Source: Oligoflexia bacterium
GTDB taxonomy: Bacteria > Bdellovibrionota > UBA1018
Length of the DNA: 7,689 nucleotides
Direction of reading: 5' to 3'
Assembly: GCA_903858195.1 (NCBI GenBank)
Contig: CAIOHW010000009.1
Coordinates: 1-7,689 of the forward strand
Shown: piece by piece, positions 1 through 6,085 of the stretch
Numbering within the stretch: position 1 is the first letter of the stretch
How the letters are laid out: each line of letters opens with the position of its first letter
Position numbers and translations under genes: made by a program
The notes under the pieces: model-generated
The model's input: only the letters and a program-made list of their open reading frames with translations
What the model was told of the DNA's origin: nothing
The model's database searches: none

Positions 1-1316
1 CGCCGATCGACCTGCTCGAAGCAGTTCACCGCGGTGTGGACATGTTTGATTGCGTGCTTCCCACGCTTCTTGCCCAGCAGGGAGTGGTCTTTACCTCGCG
101 TGGCAGGCTCGATCTGAGGCGTGGCATCTACAAGTTCTCCGAGATGAAGCTCGACCCGGATTGTGCCTGCACGACCTGTAGCCGCTACTCGCGGGCTTAC
201 CTCTCGCACCTGATCAAGGCTCGCGAGGTGCTGGGCTGGCAGCTTCTGGGCACGCACAACCTCCATTTTTACCTCGAGCTCATGCGCCAGATCCGGCAGG
301 CAATTTTGGAGTGCCGATTTGGCGAGCTCTATCACAGGATGCGCGGTCCGCTTTCGCGCCAGACCGACGAAGAAAATCCGCCCACCCACCCGGTGCGTAA
401 GCGCAGGCCTGCGGACAAGAAGCCGCTCACGCGCGGGGACTACCGCATTGAGGTGCATCCCGAGGGCCTAGGCAGGATTGTGCAGATCTCGTCGGGCGAG
501 GCGATGCATCCGATGGCTGATCCACGCGTCGAGGCGCGCGAGCTCTATGTCGAGGGGACAGGCCTCGTTGAGGCACTCCACGGCGCACGCTCGCCGATCA
601 CGCTCTGGGATGTCGGGATGGGGGCTGCGACCAATGCCATGGCTGCGATCGAGGCACTCGAAAAGGCGTGGAACCAGAATCCCGGAGCAGGCCTGCGAAT
701 CGTGAGCTTTGAGCGCGATCTCGATCCGCTCCGGCTTGTGACCGATCACCCGCATTCGTTTCCGCACGTGAAGCACCGGGCACCGCACCTGCTCTTGCAG
801 GATGGAAGTTACACGAGCCCCTGCGGCAGGCTTGATTGGCGGCTCGTTCAGGGCGAATTCGAGGCGACGGCTTTCGAAGAGTCCTCGAATCCAGACATCG
901 TGTTCTATGATCCTTTTTCATCCAAGACCGATGCCCCGCTCTGGGACTGGCGGTTTTTGGAAAAGCTCAGGCTTTCGTGGAAGGATCGGGCGGTGCGCGT
1001 GGCCAACTACTCGAACTCCACGGCGCATCGTGCGTCGGTGCTGGCCTCAGGGTTTTGGCTTGCGTCAGGTCCACCGAGTGCGAGGCGCCCGGACACATCG
1101 ATCTGGCACACGGAGGCTTCTGCTCGAGAGTGTTCGAGGCTTCTGGGCGGCGACTGGCTTGAGCGCTGGGGACGCAGCTCGGCTCCTGCGCCCGAGCGCG
1201 TGCTCAAGGGTGAGGCAGGCGAGCGCGAACTCTTTTTTTCAAGGGTGAAGGGTCACCCTCAGTTCACGAGAGCTTCGATGGCTTCGCGTGTTTCGGGCTC
1301 GAGGTCAGTCGACTGA
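1..1316 (+). CDS. tgt: tRNA-guanine transglycosylase (C-terminal part) fused to MnmC-like (DUF752) methyltransferase; 5' end cut by window
   Basis: The frame is open from base 3, where it reads PIDLLEAVHRGVDMFDCVLPT, so the gene begins before the window. A GTG at 36 is internal, not the start. Residues are numbered from that codon. Residues 1-105 are the Tgt C-terminus: D5 in MFDC matches the nucleophile Asp280 of Zymomonas Tgt, and C43, C45, C48 and H74 form the CxCxxC...H zinc site. A charged linker (about 106-130) leads to a methyltransferase at about 135-406. That domain shows EARELYVEGTGL near 166-177, a SAM-binding motif VGMGAATN (193-200), acidic E226 after a beta strand, and YDPFSS (291-296) with D292 at the catalytic-Asp position of MnmC, then PLW and ASGF. 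Tgt exchanges G34 for a queuosine precursor or queuine. MnmC methyltransferases make mnm5U34 from nm5U34. The FAD oxidase half of E. coli MnmC is absent, as in MnmC2-type enzymes. Only about 270 Tgt residues should be missing. Substrates of the fused methyltransferase are inferred, not shown. Confidence 0.9.
   Translation, partial: PIDLLEAVHRGVDMFDCVLPTLLAQQGVVFTSRGRLDLRRGIYKFSEMKLDPDCACTTCSRYSRAYLSHLIKAREVLGWQLLGTHNLHFYLELMRQIRQAILECRFGELYHRMRGPLSRQTDEENPPTHPVRKRRPADKKPLTRGDYRIEVHPEGLGRIVQISSGEAMHPMADPRVEARELYVEGTGLVEALHGARSPITLWDVGMGAATNAMAAIEALEKAWNQNPGAGLRIVSFERDLDPLRLVTDHPHSFPHVKHRAPHLLLQDGSYTSPCGRLDWRLVQGEFEATAFEESSNPDIVFYDPFSSKTDAPLWDWRFLEKLRLSWKDRAVRVANYSNSTAHRASVLASGFWLASGPPSARRPDTSIWHTEASARECSRLLGGDWLERWGRSSAPAPERVLKGEAGERELFFSRVKGHPQFTRASMASRVSGSRSVD
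1242..1259 (-). terminator. Hairpin immediately after the serine protease stop codon (weak terminator candidate)
   Basis: A perfect 7-bp inverted repeat (AGGGTGA / TCACCCT) with a 4-base loop begins at the last base of the protease stop codon on the minus strand. The position suits a 3' end for the hrpB-oxygenase-protease transcript. However, the minus-strand RNA carries an A-run after the stem instead of a U-run, so it is not a canonical intrinsic terminator. It may instead protect the 3' end or pause polymerase. On the plus strand the hairpin lies inside the last codons of the Tgt-methyltransferase gene, with the T-run on the wrong (5') side. Confidence 0.3.
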
Positions 1317-2149
1317 TCGAGGACGCGCTGGAGCGTCTCCCGAATCTTGGCTGCCGGTACGGCGTAGCTCAGTTCCTTCCAGATCCGCGGGCTCTGGGTT
1401 CGGATCAGGTCATCGAGCACTTTTGAGTCGCGGATGTCGGGCTTTTTCGGAACCCTTCCGGTCCAGATGATTCCCACGACATCGCCTGAGTCGCGGTCCA
1501 CCATGGCAGAGCCCGAGTCGCCGTGGGATACGTCGCAGCCATTGGCAAACGACCAGGCTTCGTAGTTGCCGGGGTTCAGCTCGTCGGGGTCGGCCATCTT
1601 TCTGAAATCATCGTCGCCAGAGAAGACCTTGCAGTCGTCATCCCGGTTTCCCATCAACAGGCGGGTGGGATTGTTTGCCACTCCATGGCCGATCGTGATG
1701 AGCGGCATTCCCTGACGGATGGGCCGGTCGAATGCGAAGTTGCGCGCCACGGGTGCAAGCTTGGCTTCCTGGGATCGGTTCAGATCGATTTCGATGATCG
1801 CAAAATCGACTTCAGGCAGGTGGCCGAGCACCTTGCGGCAGGGAGCTTCCACCTCAAGTGCGGTGAACGAGAGCATGCCGCGGCAGCGCAGGTGCGGCTG
1901 GACATGGTGGTTGGTGCCGACCAAATGATGGCCGTTGAACTTTCCGAGGTAGAAGGCGGTGCCCCCGCCGTACCGCGCGGTGGCGCGTGCCGCACGCGCA
2001 TAGGCTGCGGGTTCTCCATCGAGCGACTCGCGCTTGACGGTGACTTTTCCCCACTCATCGCCGATCTGGTAATCCGTGACCGATGAGGTGGCGGCTTCGA
2101 CCTGAATTGCAGCGAGTGCAGCGAGTCCCAGAAGTCCAATGCGTCTCAT
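1259..2149 (-). CDS. Secreted trypsin-like (S1/chymotrypsin-fold) serine protease
   Basis: The 296-residue protein opens with a typical Sec signal peptide: MRR, a hydrophobic stretch (4-15), and a likely cleavage near VEA-A at residues 19-20. It probably acts in the periplasm or outside the cell. The trypsin triad is visible: H82 in TNHHV (79-83), D115 in VDFAIIEI, and S212 in GDSGSAM (210-216), followed by the GDVVGI strand. Four cysteines (89, 104, 173, 205) could form two disulfides, which fits an exported enzyme. No PDZ or other accessory domain follows; the last ~60 residues look helical and charged. The ATG overlaps the stop of the upstream oxygenase gene (ATGA), and an AAGGGTGG purine-rich stretch lies a few bases before it, supporting this start. 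The last 58 bases overlap the convergent Tgt-methyltransferase gene. The substrate is unknown. The fold and catalytic class are secure; specificity is not predicted. Confidence 0.9.
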   Translation of the reverse strand: MRRIGLLGLAALAAIQVEAATSSVTDYQIGDEWGKVTVKRESLDGEPAAYARAARATARYGGGTAFYLGKFNGHHLVGTNHHVQPHLRCRGMLSFTALEVEAPCRKVLGHLPEVDFAIIEIDLNRSQEAKLAPVARNFAFDRPIRQGMPLITIGHGVANNPTRLLMGNRDDDCKVFSGDDDFRKMADPDELNPGNYEAWSFANGCDVSHGDSGSAMVDRDSGDVVGIIWTGRVPKKPDIRDSKVLDDLIRTQSPRIWKELSYAVPAAKIRETLQRVLDQSTDLEPETREAIEALVN

Positions 2150-3009
2150 GCGCCACCCTTGCGCTGGTCCTGCTTGAGCAGGCCGATTTCGCGGAGGCGC
2201 TCCTCGAGGTAGGTGCGTGCGGTGTGGTTTTCAGAAAGCTTCACGTCACCGCGCGGGTGCAGGAACAGTGGCATCGAGTAACGCGGGAGCCTGGCCTCGG
2301 GCCCCCGGGGGTTCACCACCCGGTGGGTGGTCGAGACGTAGTAGCCCCGCGATGCCATCTGCAGCATGTCGCCTGCGTTGATCGCAAGCTGACCCGGATC
2401 ACACGAAATGCCGATCCAATTGCCGCTCTTATCCTTGACCTCGAGTCCTGGTGCGCTTGCAGCCGGGAGCAGGGTGATCAGGTTGATGTCTTCGTGCGCA
2501 GCTGCTCGAATGGCGCCTTCTTCTTCACCGCCGGTGAGCGGCGGATAGTGGATGGGGCGCAGGAGCACTTCCTTGCTGCCTTCGACCATCTGCGAGAGCG
2601 GCATCGAGAACTGGCTGCGGATCTCGGTCGGGCTCTGGTCCTCGATCCACTTCAGGAGCTCGGCTGCAAGCCGTGACATGCCATGAAACATCTTCCACGT
2701 GCGCTCGTTCACACCTTCCGGAAGCTTGTCCCAGACATAGAGGTGGTAAAATTCCTTGAGGTCCTTTTGCTTAACGTCTTTCGCGTTTTCGGTGCGAAAC
2801 GGAAAGTAACCCGACTGAAGTCTCGGATCATACGTGTACTTGTGCTTGGTCTCGCCTTTGAAGAAGTCCTGCCAGTCGGTGAACACCTCGTTGATGAGCG
2901 AGTGCTCGATGGGGTGGTTCTTTAGAACCGCAAATCCCGTTTCATGCAGGGATTTGGCAAACTGCTGGGGCGCATCGGGTGAACGGTAGTCAACGCTCAG
3001 GACGTTCAT
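2146..3009 (-). CDS. 2-oxoglutarate/Fe(II)-dependent oxygenase, isopenicillin N synthase-like family
   Basis: Numbered from the ATG at 3009 the protein has 287 residues. The N-terminal DIOX_N-like segment includes SLHETGFAVLKNH. The C-terminal double-stranded beta-helix shows the iron triad: H172-x-D174 in AAHEDINLITLL, and H229 in STTHRVVNP. The RxS pair R244/S246 (RYSMPLFLHP) binds the 2-oxoglutarate carboxylate in this family. It should be a cytosolic oxygenase that couples 2-oxoglutarate decarboxylation to oxidation of a small molecule; true IPNS and ACC-oxidase members do not use 2-oxoglutarate, but the substrate here cannot be told. The reading frame extends to a TTG at 3045 (299 residues), with GAGG only two bases before it. 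I prefer the ATG because family homology starts just after it and a promoter-like pair lies between the two starts. It is downstream of hrpB, and its stop overlaps the protease start, implying translational coupling. No biosynthetic cluster partners are visible. Confidence 0.9.
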   Translation of the reverse strand: MNVLSVDYRSPDAPQQFAKSLHETGFAVLKNHPIEHSLINEVFTDWQDFFKGETKHKYTYDPRLQSGYFPFRTENAKDVKQKDLKEFYHLYVWDKLPEGVNERTWKMFHGMSRLAAELLKWIEDQSPTEIRSQFSMPLSQMVEGSKEVLLRPIHYPPLTGGEEEGAIRAAAHEDINLITLLPAASAPGLEVKDKSGNWIGISCDPGQLAINAGDMLQMASRGYYVSTTHRVVNPRGPEARLPRYSMPLFLHPRGDVKLSENHTARTYLEERLREIGLLKQDQRKGGA

Positions 3010-3015
3010 GCAGCT

Positions 3016-3045
3016 GTCATAGCGCAGAGTGTTATGGTTTGCCAA
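3016..3045 (-). promoter_or_regulatory. Candidate sigma70-like promoter for the oxygenase-protease pair (possibly leaderless)
   Basis: On the minus strand TTGGCA (3045-3040) is followed after 18 bases by TATGAC (3021-3016). Six bases then separate TATGAC from the ATG at 3009, so transcription would start about at the A of the start codon. Each hexamer matches the E. coli consensus at four or more positions. No Shine-Dalgarno sequence precedes that ATG. This is sequence inference only; such matches occur by chance. Confidence 0.28.
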
Positions 3046-3086
3046 GGCCTCGACTTAACTGGTTGATAAGGGAACGGTTTTTGGGT

Positions 3087-5591
3087 TTATGGCCAGAAAT
3101 GCCGGGGATAGTTTCGCGACAGCTCTTTGCGGATTTCGGGGTAGGCGCGCTCCCAGAAGCCCGGGAGGTCCCTCGTGACTTGGACGGCGCGCTGGTTGGG
3201 CGCAAGCAGGTGCAGGGTGAGGGCAAGCCTTCCTCCCAGGATTGCGGGCGTGGCCTTGAGCCCCCAGAAGTCTTGAAGCCTCGATTCGACCCAAGGGGCA
3301 TGACCCAGGCGGTAATGGATCTTGGCGTTTCGTGGACCTGGGCGCGCCCCCTGCGGCGGGCCGGGAAGCAGGATCGAAGTCGGAGTCCAGTCCCTGAGTC
3401 TCAGGCCCGGGCAGAGGTCCACGAGCGCGGCGCTGGTCTGGGACTCCCAGTCGACCTCAGCGAGCTCCCGTAGCGAGAGCCTGCCTGTGATCGCTCCGGA
3501 GAGAAGGTCACGAAAAGAAGGAAGCTCCTCGGTCATGAGACGGTGCTCGGAGATCAAAAGCAGTCGGGCAAAGAGCGTCTCGAGGATCTCGGCCGGATCA
3601 GCTGCGCCCTGATTGCGAAGCGCCGAGACAAACGCCTGCGCCGAGGCAAGAGTGATGGCACCCTGCGGGATCTCGGTCTTCCAAGCCGTGCGAAGCAGGA
3701 TCGACTCGGCCTGCTTCCACTCTTCGGGCGTGCGAGGCTCTCGAAGCTCTTCGGTCAAAATGAGGGCCCCGTAAGTGAGCTCAGAGCTCCAGTGCACGCG
3801 TTTTTGTCTTTCGTCAAAGACGGGCTTTTCATGCTCTTGAATGAGTGAGGGTTCGAGATCGAGGAGCCAGTCTTCTTCGATTTGCATCCAGCGCTCGATG
3901 ACCGGCGCGGACTTGCCCGAACCGCCCGCACCCAGTTCGCGCGACTGCCGCTCCTGTGCTTCGAGCGCAACGGCCGTGACCTGCTTGCCTGAGACCAGGA
4001 ACGGCTCGGCAAGTTCGCGCGAAAGCTCCATCATCCCTGCGGTGGCCGAGAGCACGTTGGTCCCCTGCGTGCGCACCACGCGATCGGGGAAGGCACGCAA
4101 AAGCGCACGCGCGAGGTCAGGTGCCGGAGCGCCAGGAATGCGGCTCTGGATCTGGTCGGATAGGCGATCCAGCTCGCGGCGCCACTGGCGCGAGGCAAGC
4201 TCCGAAGGCGCTCCTTCGGCAAGCTCGACCGCAAATCCGAGCCACTCGGACAGGCGGCCCGAACGCACGCCTTCGAGCAGGAGTCGTGAAATGCGTGGAT
4301 GCATCGAGAGGCCTGCTGCCGAGCTGCCGAGCGGAGTGAGGCCCGCCGAAAGCGACGGAGCCTCAAGGTAGCCCAGAAGCCAGAGCAGGCGCGCGCCCGC
4401 CTCCCACTGCGAAAGCTCCGGAAAGTCGAGCCAAGCCAGTTCCGAGAGCGAGCGGCCCGGGGCTGGAATTCCCATCGCACGCAGATCGAGGATCACCTGC
4501 GCAAGATCTGCGCGGCGGATCTCGGGGACCTCGAAGGCGGGCCTGCCCTCGAAGTCCGAGGCAGTAAAGAGCCGCTGGCATACGCCGGGTCCGGTACGTC
4601 CTGCGCGTCCTGCGCGCTGGATGGCCGAGGCCTTCGATATGGGGCGGGTTCTCAGGGCCGAGACGCCAGACCACGCCGAGTGGCTTGCGATCCGGTGCAG
4701 TCCGCTGTCGATCACTCCTGTGATGCCGGGGATCGTGACCGAGGATTCGGCAAGGTTCGTCGAAAGGATGATGCGTCGAGAGGAGCCGGGCTGCATGACC
4801 GCGTCCTGTTCTTCGCGTGAAAGCTCACCGTGCAGCAGCAGCGTGCGCGCCGGAGTGCTCTGGAGCGCGGCTTCGACCCTGCGCATCTCGCGCATGCCCG
4901 GAAGAAAGACGAGCAGGTCGCCCCGGGTTTCTTCGAGAAGCGTTCGGGCGTGCGAAGCCACGATGTCTTCGAGCCTGCGTTCGGGCGGAGCCTTGAGGTG
5001 CCGGATCTCGACAGGATGGCGGGGGGCCTCGACTTCGATCACGGGCGTGCTGCCGCTCCCTCCAGCATCCATGAGGGGCTTGAGCCCCGAGATGTCGAGG
5101 GTGGCTGACATGACGACAATCCTGAGCTCGGGCCTGCGCTTTTGAACTTCAAGCAGGCAGGTCAGTGCAAGGTCGGTCGTCAGATGCCTTTCGTGGAACT
5201 CATCGAGCACGATGACCGTGGCCTCTTTCAGCAGGGGATCGTGGGCAAGCCTCCGAAGCAGGATGCCTTCGGTGATGAATTGGATGCGCGTGCGGGCACT
5301 CTCGCGCTTCTCGAAGCGAAATTGGTAGCCCACGAGGCCGCCCGGGCCCCCGGGCTCTCCGAGTTCCTGCGCCACCCGGTGGGCAGCCCACTTGGCGGCA
5401 AGCCTCCGAGGCTCGAGCACCCAGACCTGTCCCGAGCCAAAGCCCATCAGGGCGGGCGGCACGCGGGTGGTCTTGCCCGTGCCGGGAGACGCCTGAAGGA
5501 GCAGGCGGTTTGAGCCATGAAGCGTGCGAACCACTTCATCGAGGTGACCGTCCATGGGCAGCGGGGTGAGTAGGGGTAGGGGAGTTTTCAC
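3087..5591 (-). CDS. hrpB: ATP-dependent DEAH-box RNA helicase HrpB
   Basis: The 834-residue length is normal for HrpB. Helicase motifs occur in order: Walker A SPGTGKTT (35-42), LEPRR (59-63), DEFH (130-133), SAT (162-164), STNLAESSVTIPGI (277-290) and QRAGRAGRTGPG (325-336). The helicase core is followed by winged-helix and ratchet-like regions. The C-terminal HrpB signature is also present: RAVQVTRDLPGFW and the YPRHFWP end. HrpB unwinds RNA in vitro in relatives, but its cellular role in bacteria is poorly defined. Chosen start is a GTG; AGGTGG lies just one base before it, which is unusually close. An ATG at 5555 is the alternative but would cut into the LPMD segment that aligns with the usual LPID-type N-terminus. 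It heads a same-strand series with the oxygenase 77 bases downstream, and it diverges from the DUF454 gene across 64 bases. The assignment is secure; the exact start is less so. Confidence 0.95.
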   Translation of the reverse strand: MKTPLPLLTPLPMDGHLDEVVRTLHGSNRLLLQASPGTGKTTRVPPALMGFGSGQVWVLEPRRLAAKWAAHRVAQELGEPGGPGGLVGYQFRFEKRESARTRIQFITEGILLRRLAHDPLLKEATVIVLDEFHERHLTTDLALTCLLEVQKRRPELRIVVMSATLDISGLKPLMDAGGSGSTPVIEVEAPRHPVEIRHLKAPPERRLEDIVASHARTLLEETRGDLLVFLPGMREMRRVEAALQSTPARTLLLHGELSREEQDAVMQPGSSRRIILSTNLAESSVTIPGITGVIDSGLHRIASHSAWSGVSALRTRPISKASAIQRAGRAGRTGPGVCQRLFTASDFEGRPAFEVPEIRRADLAQVILDLRAMGIPAPGRSLSELAWLDFPELSQWEAGARLLWLLGYLEAPSLSAGLTPLGSSAAGLSMHPRISRLLLEGVRSGRLSEWLGFAVELAEGAPSELASRQWRRELDRLSDQIQSRIPGAPAPDLARALLRAFPDRVVRTQGTNVLSATAGMMELSRELAEPFLVSGKQVTAVALEAQERQSRELGAGGSGKSAPVIERWMQIEEDWLLDLEPSLIQEHEKPVFDERQKRVHWSSELTYGALILTEELREPRTPEEWKQAESILLRTAWKTEIPQGAITLASAQAFVSALRNQGAADPAEILETLFARLLLISEHRLMTEELPSFRDLLSGAITGRLSLRELAEVDWESQTSAALVDLCPGLRLRDWTPTSILLPGPPQGARPGPRNAKIHYRLGHAPWVESRLQDFWGLKATPAILGGRLALTLHLLAPNQRAVQVTRDLPGFWERAYPEIRKELSRNYPRHFWP

Positions 5592-5631
5592 GCCACCTGG
5601 GGTTTTCCCATCAGCGGGGATTCACTTCAAT

Positions 5632-5647
5632 GGTCGAGTGGGATACT
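5632..5647 (+). promoter_or_regulatory. Weak -10-like element within the hrpB/ybaN divergent spacer
   Basis: The 64-base spacer between the hrpB GTG and the DUF454 ATG must hold whatever controls these divergent genes. On the plus strand GATACT (5642-5647) lies eight bases before the ATG, with a TTCACT-like -35 about 15 bases upstream, which is short spacing. A transcript from here would have almost no leader, and no Shine-Dalgarno is seen. No convincing promoter for hrpB is visible on the other strand. Only a 4-bp stem (TGGG/CCCA around 5599-5611) is present as secondary structure. Confidence 0.18.
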
Positions 5648-5655
5648 TCTTTCGC

Positions 5656-6075
5656 ATGTCACCGATCTATCGGCCGATCTTCGTGGTGGCGGGCTTCATG
5701 AGCCTGGCACTCGGAGTGGTGGGAATCTTCCTTCCGCTTCTCCCCACGACCCCGTTCCTGCTCCTTTCGGCCTTTTGTTTTTCGAAGGGATCGCCACGCT
5801 GGCATGCCTGGCTCTTGTCACAACCTCACCTGGGGCCGGCGATTGCTGACTGGAACCGTCATGGCGTCGTTCGTCCCCGTGCAAAGGTCGTCTGCCTGTC
5901 GCTCATGGCCGTGACCCTCGTCTACACCGTGGGCTTTGCCACTTTTCCGATCTACGGGCGTGGTTTGGTGCTTTTGATCTGCAGCTGGGTGGCCGTCTTT
6001 GTCGGAACCCGGCCGTCGCATCCCCGGGCCGAGCCCACGCCCGTGCCCCTTTCGCAAAGCCAGCCGCCCGTCTAG
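5656..6075 (+). CDS. ybaN: YbaN-family (DUF454) inner-membrane protein
   Basis: The 139-residue protein matches the DUF454/YbaN pattern throughout. It has a hydrophobic hairpin (about 8-43) carrying LGVVGIFLPLLPTTPFLLLSAFCF, then SKGSPRWHAWLL with the basic/aromatic loop, HLGPAIADWNRHGVVRPRAK (58-77), and two more membrane helices (about 78-95 and 102-118). The last ~20 residues are proline-rich and polar. Family members are small inner-membrane proteins of unknown biochemical function. The open frame extends upstream to 5554, but that part would overlap hrpB, has low-complexity composition and precedes the conserved MSPIYRPIFVVAG start, so I use the ATG at 5656. The next membrane-protein gene begins 10 bases after the stop, which suggests co-transcription. 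Confidence 0.88.
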   Translation: MSPIYRPIFVVAGFMSLALGVVGIFLPLLPTTPFLLLSAFCFSKGSPRWHAWLLSQPHLGPAIADWNRHGVVRPRAKVVCLSLMAVTLVYTVGFATFPIYGRGLVLLICSWVAVFVGTRPSHPRAEPTPVPLSQSQPPV

Positions 6076-6078
6076 ACT
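6051..6078 (+). promoter_or_regulatory. Candidate promoter overlapping the ybaN stop codon
   Basis: TTCGCA (6051-6056), a 16-base spacer and TAGACT (6073-6078, which includes the TAG stop of the DUF454 gene) resemble a weak -35/-10 pair. Seven bases separate TAGACT from the ATG at 6086. This fits the TANNNT-N6/7-ATG layout reported for leaderless genes in some bacteria. No Shine-Dalgarno sequence is present in the 10-base gap. The evidence is pattern-matching only. Confidence 0.22.
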
Positions 6079-6085
6079 GGTAGAC

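Noticed and set aside
36..38. GTG at 36 as the start of the first gene
   Set aside because: Upstream in-frame codons read PIDLLEAVHRG, which is conserved Tgt sequence, so the gene starts outside the window.
468..1248. Alternative frames within the methyltransferase region, including 802-1248 on the plus strand
   Set aside because: The main frame carries the SAM and DPF motifs. The 802-1248 frame is Arg-rich and matters only because its stop (1246-1248) would be used if one T were lost at 1233-1239.
1523..2676. Long plus-strand open frames (1523-2086 and 2083-2676) opposite the protease and oxygenase genes
   Set aside because: They lie antisense to genes with intact catalytic motifs, have no recognisable domain, and are typical open shadows in GC-rich DNA.
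3541..5513. Several 100-176 residue frames on both strands inside hrpB
   Set aside because: All sit inside a full-length helicase gene with intact motifs. Their composition is Arg/Ser/Ala-rich shadow sequence with no domain signal.
5554..5655. Upstream extension of the DUF454 gene
   Set aside because: It would overlap hrpB and precedes the conserved start; its composition does not resemble the family.
6070..6077. GTCTAGAC palindrome near the ybaN stop, with GTAGAC repeated just after
   Set aside because: An 8-base palindrome is short enough to occur by chance and no second copy suggests an operator.
5999..6085. Upstream extension of the four-helix membrane protein gene
   Set aside because: It overlaps the DUF454 gene and encodes a Pro/Arg/Ser-rich stretch consistent with an out-of-frame shadow.
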